This document shows, piece after piece, positions 45,030 through 56,439 of a DNA stretch of 64,000 nucleotides. The position numbers and the translations under genes were made by a program. The notes under the pieces were generated by a model. It did no database searches. It was not told where the DNA came from and saw nothing but the letters and a program-made list of their open reading frames with translations. Position 1 is the stretch's first letter; each line of letters begins with the position of its first letter. The stretch is from Platycnemis pennipes. Taxonomy: Eukaryota > Arthropoda > Insecta > Odonata > Platycnemididae. The stretch covers positions 69,960,698 through 70,024,697 of the forward strand of contig OW121855.1 of the NCBI GenBank assembly GCA_933228895.1, read 5' to 3'.

Positions 45030-46170
45030 CTCCAATTAATTAATGAACAAATTCCAAAGGTTAAATTCTCTTAGCAAGACAATAACTACACAATTTCCTG
45101 ATTATTAAACACTGATATTTACAGCAAAACACATCAAAATACTTAAATGCATTTGAAGGGTCAAAATTCATAGAATATACTTTGAACATGCGTGACACAG
45201 AATGAAGGGTCACACAGAATACATAGAAAATATTGAAATAATGATTTCTCATACTGTCAAGAGCATAGTTACAATTTCCAAAAGGTGACATATAAGATAT
45301 CACACTCATTAAATAATTACAATCATTATTAAACCTGTTTTATTCTAATAGACCTCCATCAATAAAATTTACTCATTTTCTTCAGGCTTCAAAATAAGAG
45401 CTCTTAACAGCTAAAAATTTCACTCTTTGAAGCACTGTTGCTTATTACTTCTGATTTGGAAATAAACTTCCCATGGGGAAATTTCAACTGATTTAATAAA
45501 GTAAATGTTTACCTCCAAAAGAGTGCCATCGAGCTGAGGAATAGGCACTAACTGGACTAACTTTCGTCAAACTCGGACCATATGAATACCTAGCACACAC
45601 AGCTCTCGCCAGTCTATGACTTATGGGATCATACAAACAGCAAGCCTTTCCCACCAAATGAAGACCATGATTAAGTCATCAACATTGGCCGACTATTAAT
45701 GGTAGGGGCCAAAGTTCAAATTCCATAGAAGATAGGAATACTGTATTTCTTGTAAGTATCCTACACACACCACTCAAGTAGGGGCTGGTATATTTAACAG
45801 TGGAATCTCATGTGTTTTCAAGCCGTATCCACACTGATAGGCATTTCAGACCGAGAGGAAAGGTACAAGAATAGGAACAGAAGGGTATGGAGAAAGGAAA
45901 AAGAGAAACCTGGCGTAGGCACTAGTCTGCTTTTAATGAAAGATGCCAAGAGGACCACAGCTTAACGTCCCATCTTATGGATGGAGTACTGCACTCAAAT
46001 GCTATCTACAAAACACTAGGGGCTAGTTTATCAATGAAAAATAACTTCTAATTTCAGAATTTGAACCAAAGCCATCCAGGCGTGATGTCATTACTATAAC
46101 CACTGCATCTCAACAAATTTTCGTGGAAAAAATTAGTACTATAAACAGAAAATTATGATAAGTCACAGTT
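45030..46170. other. Intron between exons B and C
   Basis: No repeat ends recognised apart from the palindrome that follows. AT-rich. Confidence 0.5.
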
Positions 46171-46369
46171 AGGTGAGTAAAAAACTTGAGCACTTTTCCA
46201 CAAAATATTTAAAATTATAAAATTACACAACACGTGTTTTGCCTTACTAAGCCATCATCAAGTATACGAGTTGTACACTTGATGATGGCTTAGTAAGGCG
46301 AAACACGTGTTGTGTAATTTTATAATTTTAAATATTTTGTGGAAAAGTTCTCAAGTTTTTTACTCACCT
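46171..46369. repeat. Near-perfect 199-bp palindrome (foldback MITE)
   Basis: Starts aggtgagtaaaaaacttgag and ends with the inverse, ctcaagttttttactcacct. The arms, about 92 bp, differ by only about two or three bases. The loop is about 13 bases (atacgagttgtac). It includes acacgtgttttgccttacta and its inverse. It lies within the B-C intron, about 170 bases downstream of exon B's donor on the minus strand. Confidence 0.9.
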
Positions 46370-46542
46370 AATATGCCTCACTTCCACTATGTGATGCCTG
46401 AAACAGCGAACGGAAGTCACAGTGGTAAAACGAGTCATGCTACCAAATAAAACATTCGCAAGATTACCAAGTCTATTACTTCTGAAACGAACGAAGCAAA
46501 AACAATTAAACTAACACACAGAAGGAAAAACTTTGATCTTAC

Positions 46543-46648
46543 TTTGGTGCAAATCATTCTCCCACAGCCTTCAAAGGTACACTTCACGCCTTCTCCTTGA
46601 TGAAACCATTTGATATGATTATCCAGGTATGTATCTCGCACATATGAC
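46543..46648 (-). CDS. GTF3A: TFIIIA-like gene, exon B
   Basis: The minus-strand acceptor ttgtttcttgcag is followed by G, completing an Arg codon with exon A (AG|G). Then SYVRDTYLDNHIKWFHQGEG and VKCTFEGCGRMICTK. Together with exon A it completes a C-x4-C-x12-H-x4-H finger and opens the next (C-x4-C), which exon C completes. It ends in phase 0 at AAA|gtaaga. The spacing matches the last two fingers of TFIIIA proteins (C-x4-C fingers with a basic ICTK/AMKQ-like helix). 106 nt, no stops; codon usage is ordinary for the window. Confidence 0.8.
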
Positions 46649-47228
46649 CTGCAAGAAACAAGACTATTACAAAGTGAAAACACAGACACTATTCAAGTAT
46701 TCTATGTATGATCACCACCCTGCCCATGCTGACTAAATCATTTTATGTACCGTTAACTGTCAAAATAAGACAAAAAAGGAGGCTCTCCATGATACAATTA
46801 TGAAATATATAGCTTATCCTTGCGAAAAGAAAAAAAACGAAGTTTTAGAATGAAGGAATCATACGCAGTAAAACCCCTTGTTTACACTTTTCTAGGGGCC
46901 GCTAGAAAAAGTGTAAATTGCAGGGAAAGAAATATTATCAGCTTTACATGCACACTTACACAATATAGAGTGAAGATAAAAATAAACACTGATAAAATGA
47001 ATTAGAGCAATATCATTAATCCTTGAAGTGCATAAGTAGCTGTCCTAATTTATGCATGATATATTTCTACTAATTTTTCCACCAACCCTAATACCATTGA
47101 ACATGGCCAAAACCATAATTCCCTAAATTTAAACATTGTGCAATGTCTTCTCTCTTACGCTGAGGCTATCCACGGTGATATTTGATGATCTAGAACTTAA
47201 ACCACTTTTAAAGTTGGTATTCCTTCAA

Positions 47229-48530
47229 ACTCGGGGCTTAAAGCCACCGAGTGCGTCCACCTGGTTGTGGATGGTGGGTTGACCTCTAGATATAGAGGTT
47301 AGCTGCGAGATAAGCGAGTTAACTTGTCGAATAAGCAGTCGTGGAAAAAAGCAGTGGCACTCCGAGGTGGTATTGGTCTATCATTAGGTAAGATAGGCCT
47401 TTAAATGATACAGAAACCTGTGAAGATGCTGTCGTCGTGACATTATGGGTAGAAATGATATACTGGTTGGCCTTAGGGGAGCTTTATTGCTGATGATCAT
47501 TTGTACAAATGATACACTTACAGTTGACAAGGTGGCGTTGGATTGGAGGGGAAGGAAGCGGATGGCAGTCTTGCATTCGCCAACTTGCCGGGGAGTGGGA
47601 AAAGGCTTGTCGAGCTCGAGGCCGACAGAGCCACGGTACAGGGTAGGGACGAACTCTCTTGGCCTTTTCCATCTTCTCCTTATATACCCAATTTTTGGGT
47701 GCAGGGGGTGGTGAAAGGGGATGCATGGGTGGTAAAATACGGGGAGCAGAGGAAGGAAACGGGTGTGCCGTGGGTGGTGAGGGAGGGGGAGGGGGGTCAG
47801 AAGCTGGAGAAGGGGGCAGGGGCTGGTGAGGGAGGGGGGGGGGGGGGTCAGAAGCTGGTGAAGGGGGCAGGGGGTGGTAAGAGGGTGGTGACCTCCCTGG
47901 GTGTCAAGAGAGGATGGACTGCATTGAGAGACTGACCTGCGGTCCAGGGTGACCCACCCTGGCCTGTTGCTTCACTCCTTTGTCTCAATGCCTCTCCGTA
48001 ACCCAAGGAATCGCTCACCCGACCTCGGAGTTGGAAGGGGGTGGTAGCTTCCGTGGGCATCCAAGAGCGTGTGAACCGAACAGATGGCCTGCCCACATGT
48101 GGCCAGGGACAACACAGTCCTCCATTGGTTCGTTCACACACTCTCTGGATGCTCCCGAAATCTCTTTACCACATCACTCAGCTGGCAGTTAAGCCTCCGG
48201 GTAGGGGGGGTTTAATACCGACCTTGTCACGCACATTTTACAATAACGAGAATAAAAAAAAATCAACACACAAAAGAACATGATACCCTCCATAATCTAA
48301 ATAAAATTCCCCTATAGAACACAAAAAAAATAAAATACCCTTTCTAAAATTAAATCACCATGTACACATCACAGCAAAACATAAGAAGTAGCATCATCCA
48401 TCTCCACGCATCAAAAACACAGGCACAAATCAAGAAAACAATTAGAACAACAATTAGGAAACAAAATAACGAAAACTTATGAAAACAAAAAATGTTGCAC
48501 TATCTGAATTTTAAAAATCTTTTGTCCATA
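47229..48530. other. GC-rich unassigned block
   Basis: Begins aactcggggcttaaagccac. A strongly G-rich core lies at 47740-47890, with a roughly 52-bp unit (gggtcagaagctgg...gggggcagg) repeated twice and a run of 14 or more G. A hairpin gggtgacccaccctgg lies near 47947. Base composition contrasts sharply with flanking AT-rich DNA. It may be part of an LTR or LINE 5' region, but no diagnostic motif is present. 48240-48530 is A-rich. Confidence 0.35.
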
Positions 48531-48546
48531 CAGTAGCACCTCTATT

Positions 48547-48830
48547 TTACGAAGTTGAAGGGACCCAACCCAAAATTTTACGAAGTTGAAGGGTTTGAGC
48601 TTTGTAAATCAGAGGGTTTGTAAATTGGAGATAATCTTCCACTAACTCCTCTGTCTCTGGAACTGATGTGTCACCAAAACCAGCTGATCTCCAACAGTAG
48701 GAAATAGTTTTTGCGGTGACACTCCCATGATCTGGCAGCACCTCGCACTGCATGGAGCAATGTCCATGGAGGCACATCATGCACATAAGAGGCTTGATCT
48801 GCGACAAATGTATGGCTACTAAAACTCTGC
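48547..48830 (-). pseudogene. Tigger transposase C-terminal scrap
   Basis: The minus-strand frame includes GSVTAKTISYCWRSAGFGDT, the VxxxTIxNCWxxAGF signature that follows the DDE domain in Tigger transposases. ETEELVEDYLQF follows. Upstream residues in a shifted frame (LLHAVRGA around 48745) fit the preceding helix. The core is absent. It terminates within the left terminal repeat region. Confidence 0.5.
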
Positions 48831-48999
48831 TGACAAGAATGCGAGTATACTTTCAATACAATTAAAAACTATGCTGTACTAAACTTGTCAAATAGTTATG
48901 TTAGGGTTGAAATCAAACTAATTACTATGAAAAATAATAGTCATCAGCTCATTCAGGGAAAAAAACAGATTTTACGTGAAATTCTCTGTGTGCAGTGAA

Positions 49000-50140
49000 T
49001 CTGCAAGAAATTGAAAGGATTTAAAAATTAGACCTCAATTGTATTGATACGCTGCAAAGCATAGACGTTATTCCTAAGGCTAGCAGACTCACTTTAGTAA
49101 AATAGAATGAAACCCATGAATTCCAACAACAAAAAAAAAGTAAATATTTTTCGACAAATGTATAATGGTATGAACTTGGCTGCTGCAACTGGATTGAGTT
49201 CTTGCAGCTGTTCAGTTGGTAGATCTCAAAATAAGGGGAATAAGAGAATTAACTCATCAAAGTATGTTAAGCATATGCAGTTATGCATTAATTAACGAAA
49301 GGGGTATTTAGTGGTAGTCAATTTGTTTAAAGAAGCCATTTTAACATGGGAAAGCCAGGGATGCATTTTAACTAGGAAATTTCAAAACAAAGCTCCAACT
49401 GACCCAGTATATTTCAGTGAAAAGACCAGGAAATAACTATTTTGAAGAAAGTGAACTGTTTGAAATACATTTAATAATATTTCGCAGCTGATGAAAGTCA
49501 ATTTTAGAAATTTACTCAGTTAATTTGAAATTCCCTCTTTTTTTAATATTTGTTCTACAGTGCTGACATCTAGCGGTGATTTGAGAGAACTATTTACTCG
49601 CGGCTACAGAAAGCGATCGCGATCGCAAATTCTCATCTAACAACGTAAAAACTTCTAATGAAAAATTAAATAATCAAACTGCATCAAGATTTGAATATAA
49701 GTAACTTATTATTACAAAAAGAGTATTTTTTAATGAAACTAAGCTCCACGACAGCTGCAGCAAAGAACTTCCTACGGGAATGCTAATTTCAAGTGGAAGT
49801 TCTGAATTGGGGTTGTGGTGGCTACCTTAAAGCTAATTTTAAATAATTCCAGAGAAAATATGGATCTGATGAGTTAGGTATTTGCAATACACAATATGAT
49901 AGAAAAGGAATAGAAATTACCAAGTACTAATCCGATTATTTTATGAACTGGAGCATTGTTTTCAAGAAGTAGGCGTCGTGCCATACGTCTTTGAACAGTA
50001 TTTCCTTGGATCATATACTTAGGATTGAATTGCGATTTGGATGATCAGAGTCTGGGATTTTTACTACAGTTTAAGAACTTCAAAAAGTACTAATCTCACA
50101 TTCGATTTTTCACATTTTCCCATGTGAAATACTTGGACCT
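49000..50140. other. Interior of pogo element, no gene seen
   Basis: AT-rich, no domain recognised. A palindrome gcgatcgcgatcgc occurs near 49613. Confidence 0.35.
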
Positions 50141-50149
50141 AGGGCCCTC

Positions 50150-51432
50150 TCAACATGACCGATCTGGCTTCAGCTTGTCGCGGAATCGTCCTCATGGAGG
50201 GCGGGCAGCGTCCGAGACTCCTCGGTCCCATGGCCTCGGAGCTTCATACTGATGGAGAGGGCGGCGAGGACTACCAAGTAAATAAGGGAAAAAGAACAAC
50301 AAACAAAATGCTCCAAAGGAACGGTGGAACCGGAGTTTATTTTTCCTTGGCGGAAATGGGTTACAGGGGAGAAAGGCGAGCCTTTCTCCCACAAAAAAAA
50401 TTAAGTGGCGGTGTGCGCCTTAGTTTATCGCCCTCTTCTGCGGGCCGAACAGCGACCGGCAGACTCGGGGGTCGCGCCTATTGACCGGCCCTGGTGAGAG
50501 GCGGCAGTAGGGGGTGACCGGAGAGTCCAGCGGCCGAAGCTGGTACTGCGGCGGCATCCGGAGAGGGCTGAGCGGCGGTCCCACTGCAAGGCTCGCGAGC
50601 CACGCAGAGTCCGGGGACGATGCCGGGGAGGCTGGGGCACCCTTCTCCGGCGAAGGCAGCGGGCTGAGGAGCGGGATGGCCCAGGTAGCGGCCTCCTTGA
50701 TCCACGTCTGGAGGCGCCGCCAATGTCGTCGCTCCTCTGCGGCGATCTGGCATTGGCGCTGGCCTCGGCGGCGGTTCCGGCGAGGTAACTGGTCCGAATC
50801 GGACCGCTTCCTCATGGATGGAGAGTCCGCAAGGAGCAGTCGGGAAACAGGTACGCCGGGACTAGCTCAAAGGCGGAGTCCGAACTGTGGCATGCGGCGT
50901 ACCCTGGGTGGTGGAGGTGGGAGCTCGAAGGCAGGGCCCGAACTGTGTTCCTTCCACCCGGTGGACTCTGATTTTCCCTGGCCGGGACCCTGGCTTATAT
51001 TCCGTCCGGAGATGGGGGTGTGGCCAGGGTCGGGCCAATCAGGGTGCGTTGGCTGAGCGTGGGGAGGGGGAGCACGCGCGGGGGAGGGGAAAAAGTGAAA
51101 GGCGCCCTGGCGTACTTCGGAGGCGGGGGCGAGGCGACGGGAAAACACGTGACGTCGCCTGGTGTGGGAGGGGAGCGCTTCTTCCACGTGGCTCGGTGTC
51201 CGGGAGAACTTCGGAGGCGGGGGCGAGGCGATGGAAAAACCCGTGATGTCGCCTGGCGTGGGAGGGGAGCGCTTCTTCCACGTGGATCGGTTGCTAGGCG
51301 GGAGGGTAGTTCCGGCGGCCGTGCGGCGTTCGGAAACGGCGTGCAATTCGGACCACTGTCGTGGGCGCATCCAGCTGCTCCTGTCGCGGTATACAGCGAT
51401 TGTTATTCCATTGTACTGAGTTCAGTGCGACA
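50150..51432 (-). repeat. GC-rich block, possible solo LTR on the minus strand
   Basis: About 1.28 kb of high-GC, CpG-rich sequence with sharp edges. On the minus strand it starts tgtcgcactgaactcag at 51432. It has a gaatataagcc TATA-like word near 51000 and ggaaaaataaactcc (AATAAA) near 50345, the order expected for U3-R-U5. A 94-bp direct repeat in the upstream part carries cacgtgacgtcg, overlapping an E-box and a CRE-like site. No target duplication and no partner LTR were found, so a host-derived CpG island is an alternative. All long reading frames inside look like composition artefacts. Confidence 0.35.
51114..51295. repeat. 94-bp direct tandem repeat, two units
   Basis: acttcggaggcgggggcgag begins at 51114 and 51208. 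Each unit continues through gggaggggagcgcttcttcc to cacgtgg-tcgg. The units differ at about 8 positions. Confidence 0.85.
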
Positions 51433-52503
51433 AAATCATTTCAAAAACTTCATGAAACACGGGTCAATCACTCCTAGGGACGGGCCTATCACTTCGTAAA
51501 TCAGTAAAATGGAGGTTTCGTAAAATGGAGGTCATTGTACATGGTTTTCCTATATACAAAGATCAGGACCTGCGGAATGGTTCGTAAATTGGTGTCATTT
51601 CATAAATAAGAGGTTCATAAAAAAGAGGTTGTACTGTATTCAGTAAGCACAAAAAAATGTTTCTTTCCGATAATTGGGGGCACTATCACTTAACACAAGT
51701 TCATTGGGAGGGGGGGGGGAATCACACTGCTCTCCTATTGTCTGTTATGCGGCCAGCATCAGGGAGGCAAGGAAAAGCCAGTGAAACTGTCGTCCAGCAG
51801 GATGAACCAACACGGAAGAAACCCGAAAACCCTTGAGTCATCTGAAAATATTCTAATTCACTTCAACTTCCCGTTTCCAAGTAGGGTAAAATTAACATTC
51901 TGGATTAATTCAGATCGTGAGAATATTGTGCTACCTTGCTGGTTAAGTAGCACAACCCTTTATCCAACTTCAAAAATTACACAACAAAATAATTTTTTTA
52001 ATTTAATGCAGTTTTCATGCAATAAAATAGTTTCAATAAGTTTTTTTAGTAATCCCATCATAGCAAAACTGTTGAATCGAGGCAGTGCAAATGACCACAG
52101 TTATCCGCCACCAGTTCAGCTCTTGTATTTTTAACATTTCATAATGTCTGGTTAAAAAGCCCTTTACATTCTTCATAATATGAACCTCAGTACAGTAAAA
52201 TGTACTCCTGCAGGTGTTCCTAAATTGTATCAATTGGATCTTAATCACATTCGTTTCATAGCATATATCATTTTTTGGCAAAGAGATCATGAATGTAAAT
52301 ATTTCATCTTTCCATCACTAGTTGCACTACATACTGTCGCACTACATTCCAATTCTTCCATTAAACTGAGCACATTACTGCTCTCTCTCATGTTTTTGAA
52401 GGGTGTATGCAAGAAAAAAGGTAAAAAAGTGTTTTACATACACTGGTATGTATGGCTAATAGTCTTAAGCCTGTTTCTCACGATACTTGATCCAGCACAA
52501 AAC

Positions 52504-53227
52504 CTATAGTCTGTCCAAACAGGGAAGGTGGGTAAGAGATTAAGGTACAGCTCGAGAGCCCAGCAATAGCCGGGTACCTGCCGTCCGCCAAACAATAGCC
52601 GGGGTCCGGTCGACCGCGTGCGCTATAATGAGTCACGAATCACATTCCACTCTGAAAAATTATCATATAAAAGTAAGCGTAATTTGTAATTTTTTATTAC
52701 AGTTTTGCTTTCTTCGTGTGATTTCATGAAAAAAGAGTCTAAACACGACAGAGTTATGTCAATTGGTTATGTAACACTAAGTGGTTGCAAAAAATTGTAT
52801 TTTGTTTATAATACAATACAAAAATATTTGTTTTATGACAATAAATTGTCTTCATTCGATTAGATTTGGTTTTAGTAAAAAGCAGTAAAAAGTTTAATAA
52901 AAAGTAAATAAGTTAAATAGTTAAGAAATCAACATACAATTTTTTGCAACCACTTAGTGTTACATAACTAATTGACATAACTCCGTCGTGTTTAGACTCT
53001 TTTTTCATGAAATCACACGTAGAAATCAAAACTGTAATAAAAAATTACAAATTACACTTACTTTTATGTGACAATTTTTCAGAGTGGAGTGCGATTCGGG
53101 ACTCATAGCGCACGCGGTCGACCGGACCCCGGCTATTGTTTGGCGGACGGCAGGTACCCGGCTATTGCTGGGCTCTCGAGCAGGGCCTTAATCTCTTACC
53201 CGCCTTCCCTGTTTGGACAGACTATAG
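52504..53227. mobile_element. 724-bp foldback element
   Basis: The left arm ctatagtctgtccaaacagg and following bases are inverted at the right end (cctgtttggacagactatag). The arms extend about 285-297 bp and include taatctcttacccgccttcc, ccggctattg and gcaaccacttagtgttac. They differ by a modest number of substitutions and a short gap. The central 130 bases are AT-rich. No coding region. The palindromic tip makes the target duplication (TA or TATA) ambiguous. Confidence 0.85.
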
Positions 53228-56200
53228 TGTGCTAGTCGCCCCTAGATATTGAGAATGGAATCTAGCATGATTGGGACCCTGCTAGGAGGTTTCACACGAT
53301 CATCGATCTTGTGCTTCCTATAAGTGGTTATTCCATATGATTCCATAGAAATTAAAAAAAAAGATCACACAGCGTTGGAAATGTGAACATGATTGGTAGA
53401 TGGCCACTGGGTCTAGTAGCAAACTAGTACCGCATCAAGTCGGAAATCCAATAGCTCAGCGAGTATACTAGCAATCATGCTTGCCAGCCAGTTGCTGGTA
53501 GGTAGGTAGGTAGATTTAAGTTTGTATGGGTGCGTCGACGACTAAGGTCATTTGCACCACGCAGTCGATATAGTGTACTAAAATAAAAATTGGATACGTC
53601 GGCAATAGAAATAAATAGGAAAAATATGAAACACTATATTAGGCCCAGTCCATATCGATTCAGGCAGGGGCCTTACCTTCATAGTCTCAGATGTTATTGA
53701 ATTTAACAGATGTCAAACTTCAGGACAAAGTAAGTAATACGTATATTTTAGTTTTGTCCAAAAACATTTTTGGCCAGAGATACAGTCCACCGAACATGGG
53801 CCCGCGAGCGCTATTTTTCAAATGCGATTTTTGACAAAATACTAAAATGCTTATATATCAGGAACGGTTCAAGATATTTTTCTCCTTTTTGTTTTATTTG
53901 AAAGATAATAATTTTGTGATTAAAATGATATCCTTGATTTGAAAATGTGTGTCCACATTCTCTTGCTGCAATTCTTTTATTTTATTTTTTTTATTTAAAA
54001 AAATTGTTTTTCTTAAAGACGCCAATCCTAAAAATTTTTATTTTTTTTACTGTTTGTCAGTACCATAGAGTACTACAATCCCTGTAAAGGAGAACTTCCA
54101 CTTTTCAGTTTAACAGGTTTTATAAATTAATGTAATTTTTTACCTTCCATGGTGAATTTCTTGATTGTAAGTTTTTATAATTTTGTTATTTTAAAACACC
54201 AATCTCAAAAAATTTGTACTGTTTGCGATTAACTAAAAACAACAAATGAAACAAAGTTAGGAACTAGTTAAATGTTGATAATTTTTTTAGATTTTCTTTA
54301 TTAATAACCTTCCAAATCATTAATGATCTTCTGGAATAATGTGGAAGATTCTAGATGATTCCAAAACGTAACAGAACCTTCTAGAACAATTTGGAAGCTT
54401 CCAGATAATTTCAGATCATAATAGAACACACTTCAACAATCTACAAACTTGCAAATAATTCCAGAATGTAACAAAATACTCTAGAACAATGTGGAAGCTT
54501 CCAGATAACTTCCGAAAACCTCTGAGGACAATGTGGAACCTTCCACATAATTAAAGAATGTAACAGAACTTTCTAGAACAATCTGAAACTGGAAAATTCT
54601 AAATGTTTGACCTAGCATATAAAAGGGAGGATACATGAACTGACAGTTCAGTTGTCAACAGGCAAACAAAGAGAGTAGTTAAAAAAATTTTTGTTAACAG
54701 TACCTGTGAAGGTTTTTGAGAATTCTGCTGACTGACTGGGTTGTGGTGTTTGTGGAAAAGTCTATTTGAAATATCTTCTGACTGGGGCCATAGGAGAGTG
54801 AAGTGTGCTGACTATTTTCATATCCATAAAAGAGTGATACATAAGACTAGCAAAAAGACTTCAGGTTGGAAATAAGAGTTCTCATTTTAAGACTGTTTCA
54901 AAGTGAAAATGTTTCCAGTAATGACTTTTTGTGTTCTAAATGCTTTAACACAATATCAAACATGACAATCAGTGAACAAGAAGCCCCCAATGTTGTGTGT
55001 GATGCAGATTTTGTAACTGCAGAGGAAGAACTACATATCCTGAATCAGTCAGCTACAGAGGTTGGTGTTAGTCCTGTTAAGAAACCATGGTCAGTGAAGT
55101 CAATTCATGAGATGTATGCATCAAGAAAACACAGAGACATTTCTGGAGCAGTGGGTGAGCATACCAGAACAAAAGTGACCAAACTCTTCAAAGTAGAAAT
55201 TCCAACTTCAGAAGAAAATGAACCAAAAGGAGCTTGTGCAACCTGCCAAGAGTTTTTATCAAACATCAGTTCAGCTGTTGAATCATGTGCATCCTACAAT
55301 GATAAGGTTCAAGTTCTAACAATTATCCCAGTATCCTTTACAAAGAACCAAATTTTGCACCACATTCCATCTGCATCAAAATACATGGTGGACAAGACAA
55401 GAAATTTGAGGTCAGCAAAAGGAGTGTTTGGAAAACCAGATCCATATTATGGTCATCCTGTGAATGAAGCAAATGTTCAAATTGCACAGTCATTTTATCT
55501 GGAAGATAAGTGGGACTGTTCTCGCCAGAGTGCCAACAAAAAAGACATTATGACTATGACAGTTGCAGGAGAAAAAGTGGTGAAAGTGAAAAGATACATG
55601 ACCCGCAGCATTAAAGAAACTTTTGCCATGTATAAGAAGGAACATTCAACATTGCATATTGGAAGATCAAAATTTTATGTATTACGACCTAAGTGGGTTG
55701 TTCCACATGCACCTAGAGATGTCTGTTTATGTTTGTACTGTGCAAATTTTGAACTGTGTGGTAGCTTTGAAGAACTTACTTGAAGATATGACATATGACA
55801 CCTTGGTTGGACATGTGAAGTCGTTAGTGGTCTGTGACATAGATATGTTTGTTTCAGGACTGTGGTGACTGCCCTGGAAAGGGGGGACTCGACTTACAGA
55901 CACTTGGTCTGGATAGTGTAGCAGATAACTCTTCTGAAGTTACATATGCAACATGGGAAGAAAATAAACTCATTAAGAAAAATGTTGCCATTGATACCTT
56001 CTTAGACGAACTTGGGAGGTGGACAGTGAAAGCAGTAACACACCAACATCTGAAGAAAAGAAAAAATTGCAACAAGAACACATTGCAGAAGTGAAGGGAT
56101 GGGTAGAGGCTGCATGTTTAGTGCTTCACTCTGATTTTGCTGAGAACTGGTCTGTGGTTCTACCACAAGAAGTTAAAGGATATCACTGGAGTAATGACCA

Positions 56201-56439
56201 AGTTTCAATTTTTACAGGAGTGACATATTTTCAGAACAAGACCACAAGTGTTGCAGTTATAAGTGATGACAGAGGACATGACTCAGAACATGCATTGTTG
56301 GCAATAAACAAAATTATTCAACCACTGCAATCACAGGTAGAAAAGATCATAATTCTGATGGTGCCCCTAGTCACTTCAAAAACCGTTTCCAACTATTTTA
56401 ACTTGCAAAGTCTCTTGTTCCAATGGAGTGGGTATACAG

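Larger units (their letters stand above)
48531..51636 (-). mobile_element. pogo/Tigger element (CAGTAGCACC ends) with LTR-like insertion
   Basis: The left tip cagtagcacctctattttac and the right tip, inverted, cagtacaacctcttttttat are both flanked by TA (48529-48530, 51637-51638). Subterminal text on both sides repeats attttacgaag/cgtaaaatgg words. A C-terminal scrap of a Tigger transposase lies on the minus strand near the left end. A GC-rich LTR-like block (about 50150-51432) interrupts the right half. Confidence 0.7.

Noticed and set aside
50154..51500. Numerous long open frames on both strands in the GC-rich block
   Set aside because: High GC removes stop codons in all frames. Sequences are Arg/Gly/Pro-rich with no motif and overlap each other on both strands.
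53490..53515. ggtaggtaggtaggtag as an independent microsatellite
   Set aside because: Its position next to a LINE-like 3' UTR and a 9-bp duplication makes a LINE 3' tail the better explanation.
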